This document shows, in pieces, positions 16,414 through 31,530 of a DNA stretch of 64,000 nt. The notes under the pieces were generated by a model. It was not told the origin of the DNA. It saw nothing but the letters and a program-made list of their open reading frames with translations, and did no database searches. The stretch is from Deinococcus aetherius (GTDB taxonomy: Bacteria; Deinococcota; Deinococci; Deinococcales; Deinococcaceae): NCBI RefSeq assembly GCF_025997855.1, contig NZ_AP026560.1, positions 832,001 to 896,000 on the forward strand, in the 5' to 3' direction. The translations under genes and the position numbers were made by a program. How positions within the stretch are numbered: position 1 is the stretch's first letter; every line of letters starts with the position of its first letter.

Positions 16414-18495
16414 GTGACGACGCTGCCCAGCCTTCCCCGCAACCCCGAGCGCGGGGACCGTGTGCGCGCCGTGGGGGTCACGGTCGCCCTGCACGCGGCG
16501 CTGCTCCTCGGGTTGATCGCCGCCCGGCCCGACCTGCGGACTCCCACTCGCGCTCCCGACCCGAGCCGGACGCCGCTGGAGGTCGTGACCCTGGCTCCGC
16601 CGCCCGAGGCCAAACCGACCCCGACCGCCGTTGCCTCCTCGCCCATCACGCCGCCGAGGCGCGAGCAGAACACGCCGCAACCGCGCACCCAACCGCCGCG
16701 CCCGCCGACGCCCCAGACTCGGCCGCAGACGCCGCAACCCCGGACGCCGCCGACCCCCACCCCGCCCATCCGCCCGGTCCAGCCTGCGGCGCAGCCGACC
16801 CCGCAGGCCCCCGCTCGCCCGGCGGCCCGGGCCGCGCCCCAACCTGCCGCGCAGCCCGCCCCGTCCAGCGCGCAGGCGCAGGCGCCCACCCCGGCCAGCA
16901 CCCCCGAGCCGACCCGGCCCGAGAGTGCGCCCGCCGCGCCGACGCCGGACACCGCGCCCACCCCGAGCGAGGCGTCACCTGCCCCCGTGTCCGAGCCCGC
17001 GCCCACCCCGGCCCCCGAGGAACTCGCGCCCGAAACCACGACCTCGGCCGGGGAGGGGAGCCTCGACCCGGAACTGGAGGCGACGGCGAATGACACGCCC
17101 GCCGAACCCGTGGCCGCCGCTCCCGCTGCCCCCGCACCTGACCCCGAGCCCGTGACCTCCCTGCCCCGCCGCGAGGACGCCGCGCCCGCGAGCACCGAGG
17201 AGACGGCGGCCCCGGCCCGTGGGAGCGCGACCGCCGAGGAGGCGCCCGCCCCGGCCCGGGGTGCGGCAAGCGCCGCCGTGGATGGGGCGGGGGAGACAGC
17301 CACGGCCCGCCCCACTCCCCGTCCGCCGACCCCGGTTCCTGAAAGCAGCGTCGAGGCGCCCAGCGTGTCGAGGGGCACGGTGGCCGACACCGGCGAGGCC
17401 GTCGCCCGCCTTCCTGCCCGGCCGGAGAGCGCCCCCCAGGGGAATGTGCCGGACACGGCGCCCGCCCCACGCGGCACGCTCCCCCCCGGTACCGCCGAGG
17501 CCGTGGAGGGCCGGGCCGGGACTCCCGCAAGCGCACCCACCCCAACTGCTCCCGACGCGCCCGAAACCTCGCGCGGAGGTGCGGCGGCCTCCGCCCCCCC
17601 CGCCGAGGCGGCGGCCCCGGTTCGCGCGGCCCCGCCTGCCCCCGCCGACCCCACTCCCTCCCCCGAGCCGACACGCGGCGCCCTGGGCACAGGTGGAGCC
17701 ACGGCCCCCGAGGCGGAGGTCGCCCGCCCCGCCCCCACCCCCGGCACGCCCGCCGGAACGGGGGAGGGCACGGCGAGTCCCGCCGCCCGCCCGGGCACGA
17801 CCCCCGGTGAGGACCGCCCCGGGGCCCAGCCCGACGCCCCCTCGCGCGGCACGGCCGGAAGCGGGGGCGCGACGCCGGGGGCCCCGGCAGCCCCCCGCGA
17901 GTCCTCGGGCGGGGCGGGGAGCGGGGCGGGCACCTCCCCCGAGCCGGGGGAAAGCTCCGGGCGCGGGGGCGACGGCGGCGGGGCGGGTGCCGGGACCGCT
18001 CCTTCGGACGGCGGCGCCCCTGCCACCGGCCGCCCCGGCGGAACCGGCCAGGGTTCCGGCGCGCCCGGCGGTGGCGGAACGGGCGGCGGCGAGGTCGCCC
18101 GCGCGGGTGGCGGCGGGGGCGGTGCAGCGGCGGGGAACGAGAACCGGCCCCTGAACTGCACGGTCGTGGTCGATGTGCGTGGCCTGGGCTCCTTCCAGCG
18201 CGATATGACGAGCTTCGTGTACGACGAGGCGGGCACCCAGCTCTGGCCCGACGCGGCGCTCGTGAAGGGTGTGAGTTCCCAGCTCGTGCAGGAGGGCAGC
18301 CTCCAGACCTACATCACGTCCGAGGGTGAGATCGCCGGTTTCAAGAACGTCACCCGCGTGAAAGCCGCCCGGGTGCAGGCCCCCCGCATCGCGCCCAACT
18401 CCAAGGTCTACACCGACGCCGTGCTCGGCAGCGCCGCCGCCGCCCAGTTCCGCTCGGCGGGGGCCGCCTGCCGGGTGGTGTACTTCAAGGACTAG
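16414..18495 (+). CDS. TonB-position protein: long Pro/Ala-rich envelope-spanning protein with unusual C-terminal domain
   Basis: A 693-aa protein starting at a GTG 8 nt after the TolR-like gene. A short basic N-terminus and one membrane helix (about 18-38, VRAVGVTVALHAALLLGLI) match a TonB anchor. About residues 40-570 are almost only Pro, Ala, Glu, Thr, Gly, Ser and Arg, an extended spacer several times longer than in E. coli TonB. The C-terminal 110 residues are folded-looking and do not show the TonB YP motif. Instead they read VVVDVRGLG, then VYDEAGTQLWPD, then GSAAAAQFRSAGAACRVVYFKD, recalling secreted LPP20/FlgT-like domains. It is probably the motor's energy transducer, but this is inferred from position. 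Confidence 0.7.
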   Translation: MTTLPSLPRNPERGDRVRAVGVTVALHAALLLGLIAARPDLRTPTRAPDPSRTPLEVVTLAPPPEAKPTPTAVASSPITPPRREQNTPQPRTQPPRPPTPQTRPQTPQPRTPPTPTPPIRPVQPAAQPTPQAPARPAARAAPQPAAQPAPSSAQAQAPTPASTPEPTRPESAPAAPTPDTAPTPSEASPAPVSEPAPTPAPEELAPETTTSAGEGSLDPELEATANDTPAEPVAAAPAAPAPDPEPVTSLPRREDAAPASTEETAAPARGSATAEEAPAPARGAASAAVDGAGETATARPTPRPPTPVPESSVEAPSVSRGTVADTGEAVARLPARPESAPQGNVPDTAPAPRGTLPPGTAEAVEGRAGTPASAPTPTAPDAPETSRGGAAASAPPAEAAAPVRAAPPAPADPTPSPEPTRGALGTGGATAPEAEVARPAPTPGTPAGTGEGTASPAARPGTTPGEDRPGAQPDAPSRGTAGSGGATPGAPAAPRESSGGAGSGAGTSPEPGESSGRGGDGGGAGAGTAPSDGGAPATGRPGGTGQGSGAPGGGGTGGGEVARAGGGGGGAAAGNENRPLNCTVVVDVRGLGSFQRDMTSFVYDEAGTQLWPDAALVKGVSSQLVQEGSLQTYITSEGEIAGFKNVTRVKAARVQAPRIAPNSKVYTDAVLGSAAAAQFRSAGAACRVVYFKD

Positions 18496-18532
18496 TCAGC
18501 CTCCCGTCACCCCCAACCGTTAAGAGGTACCT

Positions 18533-19225
18533 ATGCGCAAACCCACTCTCCTCGCCCTCACCGTGCTGCTCTCCGCCCCGGCCCTCGCCTGGGTGCCGAA
18601 GCTGGAGGAAAACACAGCCAAGAACGTCATCGACGGCGCGTACGGCCGCCGCGACCCCGTCCCCACCTACCAGACCCTCGACCTGACCGTCAAGGACGGC
18701 AAGTTCGCCGCCGGGGAGGGGGCCGTCAAGGTCTTCGACGGTGGCGACGCGTGCCTGACGAGCTGGCTCGCCGCGCCCACCGACTACAGGGGGGGGAGCC
18801 ATCCCGCCTCCGTCACGGTGAGCGGGCAGGCCGACCAGCTCTACTTCCAGGCGGTCGAGGCGCGCGACAACTTCCGCAACCTGAGCGCCGAGGGCGCCTT
18901 GGGGGCCGAGCTGGCCGGGAAGCGGATGCCCGAGGGCCAGCTGCGCGTGGACGTGCAGGTGCGCGGCCTTCCCAGCGAGAAGGCCCGAAGCGCCTACCTC
19001 GTGCGCCTGCGCGCTCCGGACGGCAAACTCGTCGCCCCCGTGCGGACGAGTTACGTCAACGACTTCAAGCAGGACGCGGGCACCTGGACGGGCACCCTCG
19101 TCTACTACTTCGAGCCCCTCAAGGTCGGCATCGGCGCGAGCGACAAGATCGAACTCCTGCTGCGCACCGAGGCGGACACGAACTGCGCGTACAGCGTCGG
19201 GCTGGACCTGGGCAGCTTTCAGTAA
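18533..19225 (+). CDS. Exported protein of unknown function
   Basis: A 230-aa protein with a clear signal peptide (MRKPTLLALTVLLSAPALAW, cleavage after ALA). The mature part looks beta-rich (YQTLDLTVKDGKFAAGEGAV, then LRVDVQVRGLPSEKARSAYLVRLRAP). Two Cys, in DACLTSW and near the end in TNCAYSV, could form a disulfide. I do not recognise the family. It begins 37 nt after the TonB-position gene and ends at a strong terminator, so it is probably the last gene of the motor operon and may be its envelope partner. Confidence 0.7.
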   Translation: MRKPTLLALTVLLSAPALAWVPKLEENTAKNVIDGAYGRRDPVPTYQTLDLTVKDGKFAAGEGAVKVFDGGDACLTSWLAAPTDYRGGSHPASVTVSGQADQLYFQAVEARDNFRNLSAEGALGAELAGKRMPEGQLRVDVQVRGLPSEKARSAYLVRLRAPDGKLVAPVRTSYVNDFKQDAGTWTGTLVYYFEPLKVGIGASDKIELLLRTEADTNCAYSVGLDLGSFQ

Positions 19226-19237
19226 GGCAAGGGACCA

Positions 19238-19281
19238 GGGAACGAGGGCAGAGGCCCGATTGGCACTCTGCCCTCGTTCCC
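19238..19281. terminator. Bidirectional terminator, 16-bp perfect stem
   Basis: GGGAACGAGGGCAGAG pairs with CTCTGCCCTCGTTCCC across a 12-nt loop, between two converging genes. It has no strong T-run on either side, but it sits where both transcripts must end. Confidence 0.7.
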
Positions 19282-19297
19282 GGTTGCCCCGGTTGCC

Positions 19298-21208
<1,911 letters not shown>

Positions 21209-21300
21209 GGGTGGGCCTCCTTCGGGGTCGTCGGTTCTGGGGAGAAATTGTGCGTCACGTCAGGATAGGCCCGGCGCGGGAGCCGGGGCCACCCCTCCCG

Positions 21301-21306
21301 TACAAT
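21301..21306 (+). promoter_or_regulatory. -10 element, leaderless start of coaX
   Basis: TACAAT ends 6 nt before the GTG of coaX and no ribosome-binding site lies between. Confidence 0.6.
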
Positions 21307-21312
21307 GCCCCC

Positions 21313-22131
21313 GTGCCCGCCTCCTTCCCCCTGCTCGTCGTGGACATCGGCAACACGAGCACCGTCCTGGGCCTCGCCGACGAGGGCCTGAACCTCACCC
21401 ACACCTGGCGCGTGCGGACGAACCGCGACGTGCTCCCGGACGACCTCGCGCTGCAACTCCACGGCCTGTTCACCCTGGCCGGGGCCCAGGCTCCCCACGC
21501 CGCCGTCCTGAGCAGCGTGGCGCCCCCGGTCGGGCAGAACTACGCCCTCGCCCTGCGGCGGCACTTCGGGGTCGAGCCCTTCGAGGTCAGCGCGGCCAGC
21601 CTGCCCGACGTGCGGGTCGAACTCGACCAGCCCGACGCCATCGGGGCCGACCGGTTGTGCAACCTCTTCGGGGCCGAGCGTTATCTCGACACGCACGAGT
21701 ACGCCGTCGTCGTGGACTTCGGCACGAGTACGAATTTCGACGTGATCGGGCGGGGGCGGCGCTTCGTCGGAGGCATCCTCGCCACGGGCGCCCAGGTCAG
21801 CGCCGACGCTCTGTTCGCCCGCGCCGCCAAGCTGCCCCGCATCGCGCTGGAGGCGCCCAGGACCGCCATCGGCAAGAACACGGTTCACGCCCTGCAATCG
21901 GGCCTCGTCTACGGGTACGCCGAGATGGTGGACGGTCTGCTGCGCCGCATCCGCGCCGAACTGCCGGGTCCCGCCGTCGCCGTTGCCACCGGGGGCTTTT
22001 CCCGCACCGTCGAGGGCATCTGCCGCGAGATCGACCATTACGACGAGACGCTGACCCTGCGCGGGCTGGTGGAGTTGTGGGCGAGCCGGGAAGGGATGGG
22101 AGTTGACCGGGCAAGTGGAGCGGCACGCTGA
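21313..22131 (+). CDS. coaX: Type III pantothenate kinase
   Basis: A 272-aa protein of the ASKHA fold. The phosphate-1 motif VVDIGNTSTVLGL is at the start, GADRLCNLFGA in the middle, and the phosphate-2 motif AVVVDFGTSTNFDVI and GGILATGAQVSADALFARAAKLP follow. It catalyses the first step of coenzyme A synthesis. The GTG at 21313 gives the family N-terminus; TACAAT ends 6 nt upstream, so translation probably starts at the transcript 5' end. Confidence 0.93.
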   Translation: MPASFPLLVVDIGNTSTVLGLADEGLNLTHTWRVRTNRDVLPDDLALQLHGLFTLAGAQAPHAAVLSSVAPPVGQNYALALRRHFGVEPFEVSAASLPDVRVELDQPDAIGADRLCNLFGAERYLDTHEYAVVVDFGTSTNFDVIGRGRRFVGGILATGAQVSADALFARAAKLPRIALEAPRTAIGKNTVHALQSGLVYGYAEMVDGLLRRIRAELPGPAVAVATGGFSRTVEGICREIDHYDETLTLRGLVELWASREGMGVDRASGAAR

Positions 22132-22152
22132 GCCTTCCCACGCTGTACGTGT

Positions 22153-22611
22153 TCAGCGGCTGCCTTGTTCGCGGTAGCGCAGTTGTCGGTCAAGCTGTTC
22201 AGCCAGATCTCGGAGACTGCGGGCATGAGCGCGGAACTCCGGCACCGCTTCAAAAGCCGGAGTGACCCGGCGCATGGCGTCCTGGACAGCATGTACGAGA
22301 TCAGGTAGGGCCACGGATAGGGGCGCTTCCCATTCCAATGCGCTCACCTCAACGTCGTCGCCAGTTGTTGGGCTGAGGGTGAGCGCGTAGGGGCCTTCCA
22401 TAAAGCGGAGTTCCACTGTTCTGGCCCCCTGAATCAGGAGTATGAGCTGATGGGCCCACCAAGGAAGGACAACCCCGGGATTGTCAGCCCATCCCTTCTC
22501 AGGAAACGAGATGTCGTCGAACTGCCACCAGATCAGCGTGGAAGAGTATGTCCATGTAGGTTTGAAGCCTTTGAGGGCCTCGGAAGGAAGTTCAACGTAC
22601 GGTGCGGGCAT
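22153..22611 (-). CDS. Protein of unknown function
   Basis: A 152-aa soluble, Trp-rich protein (TYSSTLIWWQFDDISF, VLPWWAHQLILL) with a helical charged C-terminus (VPEFRAHARSLRDLAEQLDRQLRY). I do not recognise it. Its DNA has visibly lower G+C than coaX and the PiT gene on either side, which suggests acquisition. TAGAGT on the coding strand 9 nt before the ATG could be a near-leaderless promoter. It runs tail-to-tail into coaX with a 21-nt gap. Confidence 0.6.
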   Translation of the reverse strand: MPAPYVELPSEALKGFKPTWTYSSTLIWWQFDDISFPEKGWADNPGVVLPWWAHQLILLIQGARTVELRFMEGPYALTLSPTTGDDVEVSALEWEAPLSVALPDLVHAVQDAMRRVTPAFEAVPEFRAHARSLRDLAEQLDRQLRYREQGSR

Positions 22612-22680
22612 ATCGACCGAACTCTACTTCCTTGGGGAGATGACTCGGAACGGCCTGCGGCAACCGCCATGACCAAAACA

Positions 22681-22715
22681 AGAGGGCGCCCCTCCCCAGG
22701 AACGCCCCCTTCTCT
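22681..22715 (-). terminator. Possible terminator after the DUF47-PiT operon
   Basis: On the minus strand a GGGGGCG / CGCCC stem with a G-rich loop is followed by CTCTTGTTTTGG. It lies 39 nt beyond the PiT stop codon. Confidence 0.4.
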
Positions 22716-22718
22716 TGC

Positions 22719-22742
22719 TGACCGCTGACGGCTGAAAGCTGA
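22719..22742 (+). repeat. Dispersed GCTGACCGCTGACGGCT-type repeat, copy B
   Basis: TGACCGCTGACGGCTGAAAGCTGA; the closest match is at 9871-9893. Confidence 0.55.
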
Positions 22743-22753
22743 CCACTTCCCCC

Positions 22754-23752
22754 TCAAACCCCCGTCATCAGGATTAGCTTGTGAATCGCCCACCCCAGCG
22801 CGATGCACACCGGGATGGTGAACACCCACGCCTGGACGATGCGCCCCGCGACCTGCCACTTCACCTTGCGAAAACCCTTGGTGGTGCCCACGCCCATGAT
22901 GGCGGTGCTGATGGTGTGGGTGGTGCTGACGGGGATGCCCAGGCGGCTCGCCGTCTCGATGATCAGGGCGGCGCTCGTCTCGGCGACGAAGCCGTCCACG
23001 GGCCTCAGGTCTACGACCTTGAAGCCCATCGTGCGGATGATGCGCCAGCCGCCGATGGCGGTGCCCAGGCCCATCGCGGTGGCGGCGGAGAGGATCACCC
23101 ACAGGGGCACGTGGTCGAGCGCGGCGCCGAAGTAGGCGCTCAGGGCAAAGGTCATGATCCCCATCGTCTTCTGCGCGTCGTTGCCGCCGTGCGAGAAGGC
23201 CATGAAGGCGGCGCTGAAAATCTGCGCCCAGCGGAAGTTGCGTGTGACCATGCGGGGCCGCATCCGCCGCAGGAGCAGCCACGAGAGCAGGAACATCAGC
23301 ACGATGGGCACGAGGAAGCCGAGGGCCGGGCTGGTCACCAGACCTATCAGTGTCTTGGTGACGCCCCTGGGGATGATGATGTCCCAGCCGCCCACCGCAA
23401 CCCCCGCCCCGACGAGGCTGAAGATCAGGGCGTGGCTGGAGGAGCTGGGCAGGCCGCGCCACCACGTATAGAGATTCCAGATGATGGCGCTCAGCAGCGC
23501 CGCGCCCGTGAGTTCCAGCGTGGCGAACTGCTGCGGCACGATGTCGGTGGCGACCGTCTTGGCGACGGCGGTGCCGGTCAGGGCGCCCACCACGTTCATC
23601 ACGGCGGCCATGGCGATGGCCTGCGCCGGGCTCAGCACCCTGGTGGCGACCGAGGTGGCGATGGCGTTCGCCGTGTCGTGGAAGCCGTTGATGAAGTCGA
23701 AGGCCAGCGCGAGCGCGAGGATGACGAGCAGGGCGATGAGGGCGGCAGTCAT
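22754..23752 (-). CDS. pit: PiT-family inorganic phosphate transporter
   Basis: A 332-aa membrane protein with about ten hydrophobic segments. The duplicated PiT signature is present in both halves (FDFINGFHDTANAIATSVATRVLSP near the start and FSHGGNDAQKTMGIM later), together with PSSSSHALIFSLVGAG and PVSTTHTIS. It moves metal-phosphate with protons across the inner membrane. It lies 19 nt after a DUF47 gene, the standard PiT partner. Confidence 0.94.
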   Translation of the reverse strand: MTAALIALLVILALALAFDFINGFHDTANAIATSVATRVLSPAQAIAMAAVMNVVGALTGTAVAKTVATDIVPQQFATLELTGAALLSAIIWNLYTWWRGLPSSSSHALIFSLVGAGVAVGGWDIIIPRGVTKTLIGLVTSPALGFLVPIVLMFLLSWLLLRRMRPRMVTRNFRWAQIFSAAFMAFSHGGNDAQKTMGIMTFALSAYFGAALDHVPLWVILSAATAMGLGTAIGGWRIIRTMGFKVVDLRPVDGFVAETSAALIIETASRLGIPVSTTHTISTAIMGVGTTKGFRKVKWQVAGRIVQAWVFTIPVCIALGWAIHKLILMTGV

Positions 23753-23771
23753 GCTGTTCGGTCGCCCCGCG

Positions 23772-24410
<639 letters not shown>

Positions 24411-24523
24411 GACAATTCCCTCCGATTCTCCACCTCTTTGTCAGCCCACGGTCAGGCGATGGGTCAAGAGGCGGCGGGAGGCCCCGGCGTGGAAGCCTCC
24501 CGCGTCGCGCTCAGTGTAAGGGG

Positions 24524-27598
<3,075 letters not shown>

Positions 27599-27607
27599 GT
27601 GGCTTCT

Positions 27608-27636
27608 ATTGAGCGCCCGTAGGCTCCCCTTGTCAA
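27608..27636 (-). promoter_or_regulatory. Promoter of the alpha-amylase gene
   Basis: On the minus strand TTGACA (27631-27636), a 17-nt spacer and CTCAAT (27608-27613) lie just before the short 9-nt gap to the ATG. Confidence 0.55.
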
Positions 27637-27666
27637 TTGGGCAACGGTTCACTCACTCCCGTCCCA

Positions 27667-27672
27667 TACCTT
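27667..27672 (+). promoter_or_regulatory. -10 element, leaderless start of DUF427 gene
   Basis: TACCTT ends 6 nt before the ATG at 27679. Confidence 0.5.
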
Positions 27673-27678
27673 GTGGAC

Positions 27679-27963
27679 ATGAAAGCGATCTGGAACGGAC
27701 GGGTCATCGCCGAGTCGGACGACACCGTGGTCGTGGAGGGCAACCATTACTTCCCCCGCGAGAGCGTCGATCCCGCCCTCCTGCGGCCGAGCGCGACCCA
27801 CACCGTCTGCCCTTGGAAGGGAACGGCGAGCTACTACACCCTGGAGGTGGAGGGCAAGACCAACCCCGACGCGGCCTGGTTCTACCCGGAGCCGAAGGAG
27901 GCCGCCCGGCAGATCACGGGTCGCGTTGCCTTCTGGCGGGGCGTGCAGGTCGTGGGCGGCTAA
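27679..27963 (+). CDS. DUF427 family protein
   Basis: A 94-aa protein covering the whole DUF427 domain: AIWNGRVIAESDDTVVVEGNHYFPRESV, then CPWKGTASYYTLEVEGK and AAWFYPEPKEAA..I.GRVAFW. The HTVCPWKG motif is the family hallmark. Function is unknown. It is divergent from the amylase gene and appears leaderless. Confidence 0.9.
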   Translation: MKAIWNGRVIAESDDTVVVEGNHYFPRESVDPALLRPSATHTVCPWKGTASYYTLEVEGKTNPDAAWFYPEPKEAARQITGRVAFWRGVQVVGG

Positions 27964-27972
27964 CTCCCGGCG

Positions 27973-28001
27973 TTGACACCCTGGCCCCCCGCTGCTACAG
28001 T
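27973..28001 (+). promoter_or_regulatory. Promoter of tRNA-Ile
   Basis: Perfect TTGACA (27973-27978), a 17-nt spacer and TACAGT (27996-28001), the strongest sigma-70-like promoter seen in the window. Confidence 0.8.
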
Positions 28002-28024
28002 GTCACCCGCTTGCTCGCAAGTGC

Positions 28025-28106
<82 letters not shown>

Positions 28107-28110
28107 CAGA

Positions 28111-28137
28111 ACCCCCGTCGTTGACGGGGTTTTTTCT
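28111..28137 (+). terminator. Intrinsic terminator of tRNA-Ile
   Basis: CCCCGTC / GACGGGG stem with a tiny loop, followed by TTTTTTCTTTT. Confidence 0.92.
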
Positions 28138-28252
28138 TTTGGTGTCGGGGAGTGACAAAAAGAATCGCGGGTCCTCGTGGCGAAAAGGAACGGCTGGAGG
28201 TGGGGAGGCCCTGGTCCCTGATCACCCGCAGCCGCCGATCTTTGGGGCCGTT

Positions 28253-29173
<921 letters not shown>

Positions 29174-29249
29174 GCAGGGTCTCCTCGCGCCGCGTTGGCG
29201 CTCGACCGGGGCATGGGACACCGGGGAAAAGAGAGGTCGCCCCGGTCTT

Positions 29250-29266
29250 GGTGTACAGTGTACACC
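29250..29266. promoter_or_regulatory. Perfect 17-bp palindrome, probable operator
   Basis: GGTGTACAGTGTACACC is an exact inverted repeat around a central G. It lies between the ParB-like gene (minus, start 29173) and the sulfite-oxidase-like gene (plus, start 29409) in a 235-bp gap. Its form suits a dimeric regulator such as a GntR- or MarR-type protein. No other gene-like content is seen in the gap. Confidence 0.5.
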
Positions 29267-29408
29267 TATTCCCCTTTCTCCTTTCTGACAGCCTGTCTTG
29301 AGGGTGGGTTAGGGGCGCGCTCATGCAGACCTAGCAGCTTCCTTCACACATCCTGAAAAGGTGGGCGTTCCCATACCGTCCCGCGCACTCAGGCCGTCAA
29401 ATACACCC

Positions 29409-30005
29409 ATGCTCGGTAAGTTCTTCAAGAAGCCGGAGGGCGACATGGGCGGCCGGGTGCCCCCCGGCCAGACGCTCACCACCCGCTTCCCCGTCCTGAC
29501 CTACGGCCCCACCCAGCACTACGCGCCGGGGGACGTGGTCGTGCGCGTCTTCGGGCTGGCCGAGGAGCAGACCTTCACGTGGGGGGACCTCCTCGCCCTG
29601 CCGCAGACCACCCTGACGTACGACATCCACTGCGTCACCCACTGGAGCAAGTTCGACACGACCTGGACGGGTGTGCGGGTGGTGGACCTGATGGAGCACA
29701 TCGGGCTCAAGCCGGGTGCCACCCACGTCATGCAGCACAGCGTCGGGGGGTACACGACCAACCTCAGCCTGGAAGACTTCACCCGGACCGAAAACCTGAT
29801 TGCCCACACCTTCGGTGGGGAACCGCTCGACGCCGAGCACGGCGGGCCGTTGCGGCTCGTCGTGCCTCACCTGTACTTCTGGAAGAGCGCGAAGTGGTTG
29901 ACGGGCCTGGAGTTCATGGCCGCCGACAAGCCCGGGTTCTGGGAACGCAACGGCTACCACATGCGCGGCGACCCCTTCAAGGAGGAGCGTTACGACGACG
30001 ACTGA
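29409..30005 (+). CDS. Sulfite oxidase-like molybdopterin oxidoreductase
   Basis: A 198-aa protein with the Moco-binding core LTYDIHCVTHWSKFDTTWTGVRV, where the Cys of IHCVTHW is the expected molybdenum ligand, then HSVGGYTTNLSLEDF and GGPLRLVVPHLYFWKSAKWL. It resembles MsrP/YedY-type enzymes but is short and has no signal peptide, so it is cytosolic. Substrate unknown. A close TATA-less start; no ribosome-binding site is obvious. Confidence 0.85.
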   Translation: MLGKFFKKPEGDMGGRVPPGQTLTTRFPVLTYGPTQHYAPGDVVVRVFGLAEEQTFTWGDLLALPQTTLTYDIHCVTHWSKFDTTWTGVRVVDLMEHIGLKPGATHVMQHSVGGYTTNLSLEDFTRTENLIAHTFGGEPLDAEHGGPLRLVVPHLYFWKSAKWLTGLEFMAADKPGFWERNGYHMRGDPFKEERYDDD

Positions 30006-30066
30006 GGACGGGCGGCCAGCTTCCGGCGGCCAGCCGACGGCGGGGGAGGGCTACCTCGTTCCCGAT

Positions 30067-30591
<525 letters not shown>

Positions 30592-30623
30592 GCGGCGCGG
30601 GAACCGGCCCCGCCCCCGCCGCG

Positions 30624-30629
30624 TACCCT
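30624..30629 (+). promoter_or_regulatory. -10 element, near-leaderless start of membrane-protein gene
   Basis: TACCCT ends 8 nt before the ATG at 30638. Confidence 0.45.
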
Positions 30630-30637
30630 GAAGAATC

Positions 30638-31459
30638 ATGGCGCCCGTGAATCCCTCCACCCTCTTCACCGCCGCCCGCACCGGTTCGCGGGTGGTGCGG
30701 TATCTGATTCGGCCCGCCCGGCGTCTTCCCGCGCGGAGCCCCGACTCCTGGGGGCGTGATCCCTGGTTGCCCCCCGGCGGACCGGGGCACCCCCTGAGGC
30801 GGGGGGTCAGTGTGGTGCGGCGGGCGGTCGGCCTCCTCGTGCTGCTCGCGCTGTGTGTGCTGGGGGCTCTCCTGCTCGGGCCGCTGCTGCTGCTGCTCGG
30901 CGTGGGCACCGCCTTCGGGAGCGACGTGGCCGGGTGGCTGCTCGCCTTCACCCTCCTGCTCGCCACCTTCGGGGCGGTGTGGACGGCGCGGCGGGCGACC
31001 CTGCTGATCCGGGCCCGCGAGGAGGGTGAGGCCGACCTCGTGACGCTGGACGCGCCCACCGGGTCGGGAAGTGCGGCCCGTGCCGACGACGAGGCGGGCC
31101 TGCTCGCCCTGCTGCGTGGAAGCGAGCGCGCCCTGCCGACCTCCACCCGCGCCGCCCTGCACGCGACCGTGATCGCCACCCGGGACGCCCTGCGGGTGAC
31201 GGCGGGCGACCTCTCGCTGGGCCGCGACGCCTTCGACGCCCGGCAGGCCGCCCGCGAGGACCTGCCGGAACTCCTGCGCGCCTACCACGCCGCCCCCCGC
31301 ACGCCCCAGGCCGACGACCTGCTCCTCGGGCAGCTCGCCCTGATCGAGCGCCGCATGAGCGGGGTCGTCCGCGAACGGCAGAAGGCGCAGGCCCGGACCC
31401 TCGACGCCCACCGCCGTTACCTGGAGGGCAAGTACGGCGAGCGGAGGGAGGAGGGCTAA
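30638..31459 (+). CDS. Membrane protein of unknown function
   Basis: A 273-aa protein. After a basic N-terminal region it has two adjacent membrane segments (AVGLLVLLALCVLGALLLG and VAGWLLAFTLLLATFGAVW, about residues 63-115). A soluble C-terminal half rich in Ala, Arg and Leu that is probably helical follows. No recognisable domain. It ends at a strong hairpin. Confidence 0.65.
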   Translation: MAPVNPSTLFTAARTGSRVVRYLIRPARRLPARSPDSWGRDPWLPPGGPGHPLRRGVSVVRRAVGLLVLLALCVLGALLLGPLLLLLGVGTAFGSDVAGWLLAFTLLLATFGAVWTARRATLLIRAREEGEADLVTLDAPTGSGSAARADDEAGLLALLRGSERALPTSTRAALHATVIATRDALRVTAGDLSLGRDAFDARQAAREDLPELLRAYHAAPRTPQADDLLLGQLALIERRMSGVVRERQKAQARTLDAHRRYLEGKYGERREEG

Positions 31460-31474
31460 GCGGGCGTGAGCCTT

Positions 31475-31527
31475 GGCCCACAGGCAAAACGTCTCTTCAC
31501 ACTGGGAGGGCGTTTTGCCTGTGGGCC
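31475..31527. terminator. Bidirectional terminator, 17-bp perfect stem
   Basis: GGCCCACAGGCAAAACG pairs with CGTTTTGCCTGTGGGCC around a 19-nt loop between converging genes. The A/T-rich inner part of the stem gives T-rich 3' arms only weakly. Confidence 0.65.
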
Positions 31528-31530
31528 GAT

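Noticed and set aside
15369..18236. A 955-aa minus-strand reading frame opposite the TolQ/TolR/TonB-like genes
   Set aside because: It is the antisense shadow of the Pro/Ala-rich gene. Its composition is simply the complement, it has no domain or ribosome site, and the plus-strand genes have family motifs.
29250..29266. Palindrome considered as the Deinococcus radiation/desiccation response motif
   Set aside because: Same length, but the sequence GGTGTACA/TGTACACC does not match the TTATGT...ACATAA-type motif.
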